In this document: piece after piece, positions 47,342 through 57,354 of the stretch
Numbering within the stretch: the stretch's first letter is position 1
How the letters are laid out: every line of letters begins with the position of its first letter
DNA from: Alisma plantago-aquatica
Taxonomy: Eukaryota > Streptophyta > Magnoliopsida > Alismatales > Alismataceae
Assembly (NCBI GenBank): GCA_963693085.1
Contig: OY856410.1
Coordinates: forward strand, 1,397,454,363-1,397,518,362
Direction of reading: 5' to 3'
DNA length: 64,000 nucleotides
Made by a program: the position numbers and the translations under genes
Notes under the pieces: model-generated
The model's database searches: none
What the model saw: the letters and a program-made list of their open reading frames with translations, nothing else
Told to the model about the DNA's origin: nothing

Positions 47342-48314
47342 TATAACATCCCTAACCTGGGTTTAGGTCTAACCCTATTTGTTTGTATTAAATAAGTTGC
47401 TTCAAACTTTAATATAATTCTCTAAAGTGTTTTGTTATCAGGTAACAAACTTATGTTTCAAGTTTGGTCCAGTTTCAATAATGTTTGAGCAATGTTCTCT
47501 TATTTTGGACCAAAATGCAATTTACCCAAGATGAGGGGTTATATTGAAATATGTCACATGTTGAATGTACCTCATGTGTTTTATAATCATAAGAAAAATA
47601 ATTATTCTAAGGGGCAGCTTGTGGAAAGCCTAAGTTCCAAGTTTGAGCTTGTTTGAATAATGCTAGTGCCTTATGTATAAATTTCAGTACAAATTGAAAT
47701 TTACCCAAAATGCAGGGTTGATATGAAAATTACCACCTATAGAGTGTCCCTAATCCCTCTTAGTATCATATAGAGGAGATAAAACGAAGGATACACCATG
47801 TTTGAATCATATTTGAGTGATGGTACTCTTGGTGATGAAAAGACCAAGAAAGGGTTGAATGTGAAGCCTTAATTTGAGTTATATCGGGTTGTAGAGTTCA
47901 TATGAGAGTGTCTATTGGCCAAGGAGCCATAGAGGGAGCCTCATATCAGTTTATTAACTCTTGGTCCTGTCCGTGATGGGATAATCACCTCAAAGAGGTG
48001 AAGTGTATCAGTTTACCACTTCCTTGGAAAAGTTGTATGGGGTTGTGAATAAAGTGGTGATTGAGTTGAAATATCTTATCCAACAAGATAAGTGATGGCC
48101 GAAATTTCATCTCTAGATTATCCTCAAGTGTTTTGAATGTCAAGATAAATATGAGTGCATGCATGTACACGTGTCAACCATGCATGTACATGTGGAACCT
48201 AGTAGCTTAAAATGATGACACCTCATATACACTCTTTTTCATGAACCTCAACTATATATACCACTCCTTTCACCTATTAGTGAAAATTTTCGAATCTTAC
48301 CACCCTATTGCTCT

Positions 48315-48500
48315 TATATATCATGCATAGTGTCTTGGTATCATGCATATGTGAAGGGGTATCATGCATAGTGCCCTGGTATCGGCCATAGAAAGGTGAT
48401 ATCGGCCATAGTGAAGTGATATCGGGCACAAGTGAAGGAATATCAACCACAAGTGAGGGGATATCATGCATGAGTGGTGAGGTATCGTGCATGGTTCTAA
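48315..48500. repeat. About 22-bp GGTATCATGCATAGTG array
   Basis: About eight variable units of the form (G/A)TATC(A/G)(T/G)GC(C/A)A(T/C)AGTGAAGTG follow one another. They lie at a position comparable to the 25-bp array in the gypsy-B LTR, but the unit is different. Confidence 0.85.
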
Positions 48501-49979
48501 GGAACAAGAAGGATCTCAAGTCGTAACCCTAAGGTGAAGCTACAATCATCTTCAACCTTGGATTTAAGCGTGGATCTAGGGTTGAGATCTTCCTTTCCTT
48601 TCTTCTTCACCAAATACTTATCCATGGTGATTCTTTGCATATAGAGGAGTTCTGAAGTTCATCTCAACCTTGGGAACGTGAAGCTTTGGGTATTGGAGCT
48701 TTGAAGTTGGTCTTGAGGTGGGTTATATAACTTGAACCCAATTATGTTATTATTCACCTTCAATTCTGTTGTACTTGTTGATCTACTTTCAATTTTGAAT
48801 TCTCATGAATAATTGATGATCCTATGAGTTCTAAAAGTTGTTTAGGACTATTTTACATGAACTAGAATAGTAATAACAAGAGTCTAGAGGTTGATTATGA
48901 TGACGTCATCAAGGTATAAACTGATAACGGATTTAAGTACACACCTCTAACCCGATATGGTGATGGAACCCAATATTATATGAAAACTGATATACCTTAG
49001 AACCTCACACCCCTATTGTTTTGTACAATGGTTTGTGAAGGGCTCAATTAAATTTTTAGATTGTCACTCAACCCAATGATAGGTTGATACCTTGAAGTAA
49101 TGAAAAAGGTATGATATGTGAACACACCTCTAGCATGATATAGTGATGAGTTTATACCTCATGGACGATATGAGAAACACATACACACATCTCATGAATG
49201 ATAGGATGATGAAGTGCACACCTTGCGCATGATATTATGTCAAGCATACACCTTGTGCATGATATGAGGTCAAGCACAAACCCTATGCATGACATGGATT
49301 CAAGTAGACATCTCTGACCCGATATGGTGTTGAAATCCAACATGGTAATATGGAACTCGATATACATTGGAACTCCAAACCCCTATTGGTTTGTAAACCT
49401 GGTTTAGTTTAGACTAACCTATTATCTAGCCTAGCACTCATCACAAGATGAAGGGTAGGACAATACCATGAAGGTTTGAAGAAATGTGAGCATAAGGGTC
49501 TAACCCAATATGCAAACCCTAATGTTGAGTAACTCGACATGGAAGCACAATATGGTGATGAGGATACACCTCAAGCACGATATGGATGCACAATATGGTG
49601 ACCAAGGATTCACCTCTAAGCATGATATAGAAGCACACACACTTCTATGCCCAGTATGGTGGGAGTAATCCAAATTACTTGATTGAGTAACACATGTAGT
49701 GTGCTATGTCAAATGATACCTTAAGATGTAAAGGTTTTTAATGCACTTTGATTAAGTAGGCCAATGTACCTTGGAGAAAGGGTTGAGCCAACTTAATAAA
49801 GTATGATGTAATTGACATCCTAGTGAGTATGAGAGAGAAACTTACACTTGTGTGATAATCATATTGTGAGCATACATTGATACTCCTAATATGTTTGGAG
49901 TATGAATTAGGGTTTGGTTCTTGATAATATATACTTGAAACCCTAATCATCTTAAAGGGGAGACCCTAACACTAATAAT

Positions 49980-50335
49980 GGGTGAAGGTATGAATTAGAA
50001 ACCCTAATCAGTTAGAATGAGAAACCCTAACCCTAATAATGGGAAGGATGTATTTCTCTTGCATCACATAGTGATGATATGAATCTGAAACCCTAATCGG
50101 TTAGAATGACAAACCCTAACCGGAATAATGGAAATGATGTATTTCTCTTGTATCACATAGTGATGATATGAATTTGAAACCCTAATTGGTTAAAATGAGA
50201 AACCCTAACCCTAATAATGGGAAGGATGTATTTCTCTTGCATCACATAGTGATGATATGAATCTAAAACCCTAATCGGTTAGAATGGGAAACCCTAACCC
50301 TAATAATGGGAAGGTTGTATTTCTCTTGTATTGCA
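49980..50335. repeat. 90-bp array with AAACCCTAA motifs
   Basis: Four units of about 90 bases. Each has GAAACCCTAATCGGTTAGAA, then GAAACCCTAACCCTAATAAT, then GGGAAGGATGTATTTCTCTT and GATGATATGAAT. GAAACCCTAATC recurs at about 49997, 50087, 50176 and 50266. Each unit has two telo-box-like AAACCCTAA words. Confidence 0.92.
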
Positions 50336-51054
50336 TGGTGATGTTATATACTTTCTATTGTTTTTATCATAAAGTGCTAACCATGCAGGAATCATGATAT
50401 GATGAGCATAGCCAGGTATGAGCTATGATGTTTCATATAATACAGATTTACATGTGAGCCATGTTAAATACTTGTACAACAAGTAAAATTCTTATAGGGT
50501 CTGATGACCTAAAAAGATAGTTGTTGCCTAGTGAGAACTGACAAGATGTTTAAATTGGCCTTGTGAGCCATGTGAAATACTTGTGCAACAAGTATTATGT
50601 ATACCTTGGTATGAGTACCAAGAGGTAACAGTTACTTGATGAGAGGTGACAATGTTCAGTGATGAACTAAGGGTTTGAATACCCATATTTAGTAATCATG
50701 ATGATGATAATGGTAAGGGAGAAGAATCCCTAGTAATGTGACAAGGGACTGAAATCCCGAGTGTTATACATTCAATGTGTTCCAAAGATCATGAAAGTAC
50801 TTGATAAATGTATTACACCTTTCTTTGTAGCATCTGTTATAATTCATGTTTGTAACTTGGTTGATGCTAAAAGATATTGTAATGCACCTAATTAATCAAG
50901 TGGAATCTCATCATGTAGTTTCCCTAACCATAGATCCATTCATTGTCAGAATTTGTTGAATGGTGAAATGAGTTTAACTCGGAGAGCATATTTTTGAATA
51001 TGCAGGGGTGAAGGATGACATATATCCTTAATTCCTAATGGAGAATTGATGTAG

Positions 51055-51235
51055 CACCTTCCTCATTTATTTTATATCGGGATTGATATGTGAATCTCCT
51101 GGCCAAATGAGGAATTGATGTGTAAATTCTTCTTCATTAATTGATAACGAGATTGATATGTGAATCTCCCAACCAAATGAGGAATTGATGTATAATCTTC
51201 CTTATCATTATAACCTGGGAATGGATAATTGAAAT
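51055..51235. repeat. 70-bp tandem repeat
   Basis: GATTGATATGTGAATCTCC starts at 51081 and 51151, followed each time by CCAAATGAGGAATTGATGT. Two full units and a partial third. Confidence 0.9.
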
Positions 51236-52283
51236 CTCCCTGAAGAGAGTGCATGCTATGGCTGTAGATCTAAAACAAAGATACCAGTATACCCTGGTAA
51301 GCTAATTGCAGTTGACACAAGATGTCCTTCCAGTAGTCTCATATTGACCGAGACAGGTGAGGTCTTGGTGGATGGCTCTTCCATTGACCTTGTATGGTAC
51401 CGATTTTGACTAAGCGATGGTTGGTTGGAGCATGAGCGGTATACCTCATCTCCTCAGGGCATAAGTGTGATTGTAAATATGTAATCAGCTATGTAGCGTA
51501 TTTTCTTTAGGATCGAATACGGAAAACACTGGTTGATGTTCACTTCTTTTACACATCTTAAATGGATAGATGTTATACATGTTCTTCATATTCCTTATAA
51601 AGTGAATAGATGATTTATTTCTCTATCATAGATTGTCGCATTACTTTAAAAGATGAGATTGCTCTATTCTTCTTATAAATAGTGATTAATATTGCTTATT
51701 AATATAAACAAACCTCTTCTCAGTTTTATACTATTTACCTGTGATAATAACATTGTTGGAAAAGAGTTATATCTCTCACTGGGACTTGTGTCTCACCCCG
51801 TTGTTCACCAACATTTTTAGGTGGATGCAGACGAGGTGGTAGAGATCTTACTGTAGAGGGAGAACAACAACAATAGGGGCAGCAGTAACAGCTCAGGTGG
51901 AGTGTATTGTATGTCGTGTCTTGTAGATAGAAGTCCTATGTGTCATCTCTATACTCTCAGGTCCTTGGAGTCAATATGTAATGGTTTTATAAATGATTTG
52001 AGATTTTGGCTTGTATGTCTCAAGGTTTTATGTTGCTTCAGTATATGTTTTGACCTAGCAACTGGTATATATTATCCTCAAGATGAGATGGTACAATGTA
52101 TGTACAATGTGAACCATGATGTATATGGAGTTTTGGTTCTTTCTTTAAAAATTTCCTGGAAATGGATCTCTTTGCAAAATGGTTTTTAATTTTTAGTGAT
52201 TTTGTTAATCCGCTACTAATGGTTATTCTACATATTTACTGGTGACGATTCGGCTTGATTCAATGTCGGGTCGTCACACTTCC

Positions 52284-53400
52284 CATACCATATCTCATAT
52301 GGTGTCTTTTGAACCGATTTAAATAGTACACAATTTAGTGTAAATGCGGCAGTTTCTAGAGCATAACCCTAGAATAAAGTCCAAATATCAGCTAAACTCA
52401 TCATTGATCACACCATATTTAGCAACACACAATTCCTTCTTTCAGACATACCATCGTGATGTGGTGTTCTAGGTGGATCCCACTATGATATGATACCACA
52501 GTCTTGCAGAAGGTCCTCAAACTCTTGGCTTAAGTATTATCCACCTCGATCAAAATTAAGTGTTTTAATACTTTTACCAAGTTGGTTTTGTACTTCATTC
52601 ATGAAATCCTTGAACTTTTCAAGAGTTTCTGACTTATGTTTCATCAAGTAAACATAACCATACCCATTGAAGTCATCAGTGAAGGTAATGAATTATTGAT
52701 AACCATCTCTAGCATTTGTTCGAAAAGGGCCAGAGAGGTTAGTATCTATGAGTCCTAATGGATCACTATCCCTCTTAGTGTTTCCAGTGAAGGGAGTCTT
52801 TGCCATCTTTCCCAATAAACAAGACCCACATGTCTCTATTGATTTGAAATCAAAAGAGTCCTGATAACCATCTTTATCGAGTCTAGATATGTGATTCTCA
52901 TTGATGTGCCCTAAACAACATTGCCAAAGATATGTTTTGTTTGAGTTATCAAGTTTTAATATTTTGGTATTAACATTATAGACATTTGTCTTTAGATCTA
53001 GAAATTAAAGATGATAAGACATTGGGGCAATTTCATAAAAGATCTAATATTTAGAAATAGAACATTGACCATTCTTTATATGAAATTCACATCCATCCTT
53101 GTTCATACAAGATACATAAATAATGTTTCTATAAATGGCAGGTACAAAATAGCACCTCTTTAACTCTATTACAAGCCCCATAGGAAGAGACAAGTATTGG
53201 TTCCAACTGGAGTGTCAACAACTCTTGCTCCACTCGCAATGTGTAGTTCAACCTCACCCTTTCGTAAAGGCTTACTTCTTTTCAGATCATGCATATTCGA
53301 GCATATGTGAGATCCACATCTAGTACCAAGATGAAGAAGTAGAAAAATTTATCTCAATAACATATATACCTAAAGTAGATATATCTATCCCCTCCTTCTT
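52284..53400 (-). pseudogene. Copia-B pol remnant, protease and integrase part
   Basis: Minus strand: a protease block near 53330-53225 reading TRCGSHICSNMHDLK and GEVELHIASGARV, the copia form D-(S/T)-G-C-x-(S/T)-HIC, with Gly changed to Arg; GAG-pre-integrase WQCCLGHINENHISRL near 52925-52880, where the family's WHxRLGH has Gln for His; integrase with ETCGSCLLGKMAKTPF, LIDTNLSGPF, FITFTDDFNGYGYVYLMKHK, IKTLNFDRGG, RTPHHDGMSERRN, where the D, D and E of the catalytic triad can be matched. It ends KSVQKTPYEIWYGK at 52284, directly continued at 47341. Stops and frame changes are frequent. Confidence 0.9.
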
Positions 53401-54294
53401 CCACAATTCCTCTGGGTAGATAGGGCATTTCCTCTTCCAATATCCAGGCTGCTAATAGTGGTGACAATTGCCTCCCTTGTTTACCCCTCCCTTTGATTTA
53501 AGTGCAGAAGACTTGGGTTCTGGATAGCTTTAGAACTCTTCTTAAAAACTACTCTATAAATGTTTTTAACAAGAAGAGAAGATGGTGCTCTTTCATCAGC
53601 CCTTTGGCTATTCTCATTCGATCAAAAAAGACGGAATTGACCTAAGCCTAGCTTTGCCTTTGCCCTTGGACTTCCCTTCTCAACTGATCATCATCATGGA
53701 CTTGGGTTTTTCTTTCTTGATCTGCACTTCAACTATTCTCAACATTCCAATTAACTCTGACAATGACTTGTCAAAATCATCCATGTTGTAGCTCATAACA
53801 AACTGACTATATAACTCTGTTAGTGACTACCTAATCACATCAGTGGCCAACTCTTGACCCAAGGGAAATCCCAATCTATAAAGGTTCTCCACATACCCAA
53901 TAAGCTTGAGCACATGGGGACCTACTGGATCTCCTTCTTCAATGTTGCACTTGAACAACTCCTTGAAGACATCATATCTCTTTTATCTTGCATGATCTTA
54001 GTACATGTTCTTAAGATGTGTTACCATATCAATAAAGTCCATGTTCTAATGTTGTCTTTACAACTCATAGTTCATTGAGAATAGCATCAAACACTTGACA
54101 TATATGACATCTTCAGAGTGCTTCTTGTAAGCATTCATGTTAGCCTTAGGTGTTGTGGGAGTAGGTTCATCTGGCTCTGGTGTCTCCGAGACATAGAGCT
54201 TTCCCTCCTGTGTCTTGAACTAGTCATGGAAATTGTTCCCATTCAACTTGTCCTTCTCAAACTAATCGCAAGGAATATGTGTTATTGGCTGGCA
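53401..54294 (-). pseudogene. Copia-B gag remnant
   Basis: The minus strand starts with an ATG at about 54294 (MPANNTYSL), then LNGNNFHDWFKTQEGKLYVS or close variants across frames, NAYKKHSEDVIYVKCLMLFS, then VFKELFKCNIEEGDPVGPHV, LKLIGYVENLYRLGFPLG, and MDDFDKSLSELIGMLRIVE. This is the UBN2-type gag of Ty1-copia elements. A degenerate zinc knuckle near 53465-53425 reads CHHY-stop-QPGYWKRKC. Frameshifts are frequent. No primer-binding site was found upstream. Confidence 0.85.
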
Positions 54295-54340
54295 TTTGAT
54301 TCTACAAGAAAATTTTGCACTTTGTCAAAACACTTTTGAT

Positions 54341-55432
54341 TTGATTTGATTAATAAAATTTTGATGATGTTTAGTTAGGCCCATGTACACAATTCTTGAT
54401 AAATATATGCATACCATGTTAACAAAGATATAATATTACACATAATGGTTTACAACTCTCTTATTTTCTTATAAGGACCTAGACGACAGTGATCAACTAA
54501 ACTCAACTAACATAATACTTAGCTCTTGTGGTAGATCTACTTTGATGTATCTACATCTTCAATTCACATGGTTTCCCTAATATGTTTGAATAGATAGGTA
54601 ATATACTTTCTCAGAGAATGAGTAAAGCATTTTATGCACTTTAATGCTCTTTGATCAATTGAAAATAAAAAAATGATAGTAATGTATATTTTAGTACTAA
54701 TTGTACCTAAATTTATAAATGAATTTGTAACATTAATTAGTTAGAAATATACAATATCAAAATGTTTTTCCTAGTCATTATCTTTCTGGTATTTTTATTA
54801 ATCTTGAATCAACTTGATGACTCAACTAACTATTGTAGTGGCCAACTATAATTAAGTGTCCAGTCTAACTAATATAACTCTTTATTTGGACATACTTGAA
54901 CAATCTTTATGTTTTTTTTTTCCAAAAATCACTTGGATCGTACCATCCAAGTGAAGCCACTATCATGTGACTTATCATACAAATATTAAGGTAAGTTTGG
55001 GACCTTAAGTCTACTATAAACTCCTCATTTTGTGTTAAGGTTGCCTCATAAGATTTGGAGGTGGATAAACAACATCAACAAAACCATAGCCCCCTTATCC
55101 TTGGTACTCAGTAGGGGTGCCTCTTGGTATGACAACCTATGAATCCATGTAGTTTGGTTCCACAAGGGTTGAGACACAATAAAAAATTAGTACCACAAGG
55201 AGTAGGTCTACAAGGGCTATGTACTCCAAGTTTCAATGTCTCAAGTACCATTAGAATATCTTATTGTTGTTGAATACCCATATTGAACTGAAAATTACCT
55301 AGTTGGTTGATGTTGGGTACTTCTTATTTCTCTATCTAGGATACTTCTTCCTATATTTGATAGTCCATAGACCATTTCACCCTCTCTGCTAAAACTTGTA
55401 GGGATGGGTTTTATGGTGTTCAGGGTGTCAAT
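54341..55432. other. Unclassified DNA between copia-B and the LINE
   Basis: I searched here for the copia-B 5' LTR (TGTTAGTATG and later landmarks) and a TGGTATCAGA primer site on the minus strand and found neither. No coding block of a known family is visible. The segment 55030-55430 is less AT-rich and could be a fragment of another element on either strand. Confidence 0.45.
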
Positions 55433-55447
55433 ATTACAATTTTTTTT
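55433..55447. repeat. Target-site duplication of the L1 element, 5' copy
   Basis: ATTACAATTTTTTTT, identical to 61511-61525. The T-rich side suits L1 endonuclease cleavage. Confidence 0.93.
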
Positions 55448-55594
55448 CTCGTCCCCGCGCCTAGGGTTCTGTCTTCCCGGAATGCCGACCGTGCAAGTGG
55501 TTTTCTTCCTCCTCTCTTAGTTTAGGGTTTTCTATTGCATGTCCAAGACGTTCTATGGGTTTTAGATCCCACCCGGGGGCTAGTATCAGATCTG

Positions 55595-57354
55595 ATGGTG
55601 GATGACCTAGCAGATCAGTTTGAGAGGCTGCGGATTACAGAGGTAGAAGAGGAGGTTGTGGAGGTAAAGGTGGATGATGACCAGATTCTGATAGAGCATA
55701 TGGAACTGGCGTTGGTTGCCAGACTATGGACGGAGAGATCTTTCAATTTTGCGGTGATGAAGCAGACGCTGGTGCAGGCGTGGGGACTGCTGGATGCAGT
55801 TCTCTTCAAGTCTGTGGATCCAACTACGTTCGTGATCCAATTCACAAACTGGAAGGACAAACAAAGGGTTTTGGATGAGGGCCCGTGGAATTTTGACAAC
55901 AAGATGCTTCTTCTCAAGGAGGTGGATGCAGGTGAGCAACCAGGGCGGATTGAGTTCTGAGATTGCACCATATGGGTCTGACTATATAACCTACTTTTGG
56001 GCGTGAGATCGCTGGCGGCGATCAGGTGCATTGCGGAGAATGTTGGGCCGGTGGTGAAGATGGACTGTGATGGATTGGGATGGGAGACCTCTTCTAGGGT
56101 GAGGGTTACGATTGATGTATCAAAACCTTTGAAGTAGATTTAGAAGGTGCACTGCAATGATGGCAGTGTGGCGGTCGTCGATCTAAAGTATGAAAGGCTA
56201 CCTGTGTTCTTCTTCCAATGCGGCTTGCTAGGGCACGCGGACAGGGACTGCCCGAGCTTGGAGGAAGACGATGACAATAGAAGATTCTGGGGAAACTGGT
56301 TGCGGGCATCTCCCTGTAAGCCTAGAGTTCCTCTTGAAGATGAGCTCCTTGGGGGCGGCTCTCTAGGGAAAATGGACACTTTCAGTTCCAAACGAGAAGC
56401 AAATCAACCCCTAGCCAATCGTGGGGGTCAGAGGGATGGTCCCATGATAAGAATGAGAGGATAGCTGCAAGTGTGCACGACATGAAGGAAACTATGGAGG
56501 CATAGAGCAAGAGAAGAGAGGTGAACGATGAGCAGGTAGGGATAGGAGTTTGTGGGGGGAAATGTGCCTTCACAGGCCGCTGCAAGACGAAACCAATACA
56601 CAATGGAGGACCTACTCGCGGTGTTCAAAACCTCAGCAATGCCGCCATGTGGAGAACAGCAAGCTGATAAAGATGGGGAGGTAAATGTCCATGGGGGTAC
56701 AAAGCAGGTTGGAGGGAAGGAAGGGATGGTACCGATGGGGTTTGAGCCTGAGGAGGAGGCAACTGGGCACACGGGGGGAACATTAGAGCAAAGGTACATA
56801 TGGAAGGAAGCCAGATCCACAGTAGGATGGAAGCAACAAAGGGATGTGGTTTGGGGGAACAAGGAGTGGGCGAAGAGAGGGAAAAGATAATGGTGAGCGG
56901 TGCTGGTGGTGGGATGGAATGAGTAGGGGGGGATGGGGGAGAAAAGAAAGTGTTGCACATAAGGAAGGTGGTGTTGTCGGTAGGCCTGGCACGTTTCCCT
57001 GGGAAGGATGTGGAGGAGATGGAGAAAGAAAGAGGATGTGTGCTAGCTAAACATAGACAGAATATGAAGCTGAGGAAGGAGAAGATACCAAAGGTTACTA
57101 ATACCAAGGGGCAGGGAGAGAAAGGGAGCAGCATGCGGGTCACCAGGCAAAATAAACACAAGAGGAACATAATGAATGTCGATGAGCAGGGCAATGAAGC
57201 TATGGATATGGGTACAGGCACAACAGGGGTAGCAATTAATGAAGGTTTCAAGCGACAGAAGACATTGTACAGTGCATGTCTGGGAGTTGATAACAAAGGT
57301 GAAAATCAACAAGTAGTGGATGTTGGGGGAGCCCAAACCCGTGAACATCCATGA
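55595..57354 (+). pseudogene. L1 ORF1 (DUF4283 and zinc knuckle), interrupted
   Basis: ORF1 protein coats the L1 RNA. I chose the ATG at 55595 (MVDDLADQFERLRITEVEEE) because it gives the usual plant L1 start; the frame upstream has no ATG. The DUF4283 domain follows: RSFNFAVMKQTLVQAW, VIQFTNWKDKQRVLDEGPW, NFDNKMLLLKEV (to 55955). The same frame continues through stops at 55958, 55979 and two near 56136-56142 to VRVTIDVSKPLK and YERLPVFFFQCGLLGHADRD + C, a zinc knuckle with its first Cys replaced by Phe (56190-56250). A shift by one base lies between about 56890 and 56950; the last part is Lys-rich and ends TREHP at 57354. The stop TGA overlaps the ORF2 start as ATGA. Confidence 0.9.

Larger units (their letters stand above)
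47342..52278 (+). repeat. Solo LTR 2 (gypsy type), 4.9 kb, TSD cttcc
   Basis: It starts TATAACATCCCTAACCTGG (probably TGTAAC originally) and ends GTCGGGTCGTCACA. The duplication cttcc is exact at 47337-47341 and 52279-52283, and its removal restores the copia reading frame (WYGKRPNVS). No gag or pol lies inside. It is related to the gypsy-B LTR, sharing AAGTTCCAAGTTTGAGC, TTACCACCTATAGAGTGT and GAGGTGGGTTATATAAC in the same order. It contains at least three tandem arrays, listed separately. Loss of the initial G shows a TG to TA change, consistent with C-to-T decay on the other strand. Confidence 0.88.
44300..54340 (-). mobile_element. Copia-B: Ty1-copia retrotransposon split by solo LTR 2
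   Basis: Minus-strand order is gag, zinc knuckle, protease, integrase, RT, RNase H, polypurine tract, 3' LTR. The coding DNA is interrupted at 47341/52284 by a solo LTR with a perfect 5-bp duplication. No 5' LTR or primer-binding site was found right of gag (54340-55432). A related LTR lies at 63189-64000 on the opposite strand. Confidence 0.9.

Noticed and set aside
48277..48519. Minus-strand repeat peptide with DIPSLVPDITSL
   Set aside because: It is a translation of the 22-bp array in solo LTR 2.
54341..55432. Expected site of the copia-B 5' LTR
   Set aside because: No text similar to the 3' LTR and no TGGTATCAGA primer site on the minus strand was found, so I do not annotate an LTR here.
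56428..57296. Long minus-strand frames (176 and 223 residues)
   Set aside because: They lie opposite L1 ORF1, are rich in Pro, Ser and Leu as expected from the complement of Gly/Lys/Glu-rich coding, and have no known motif.
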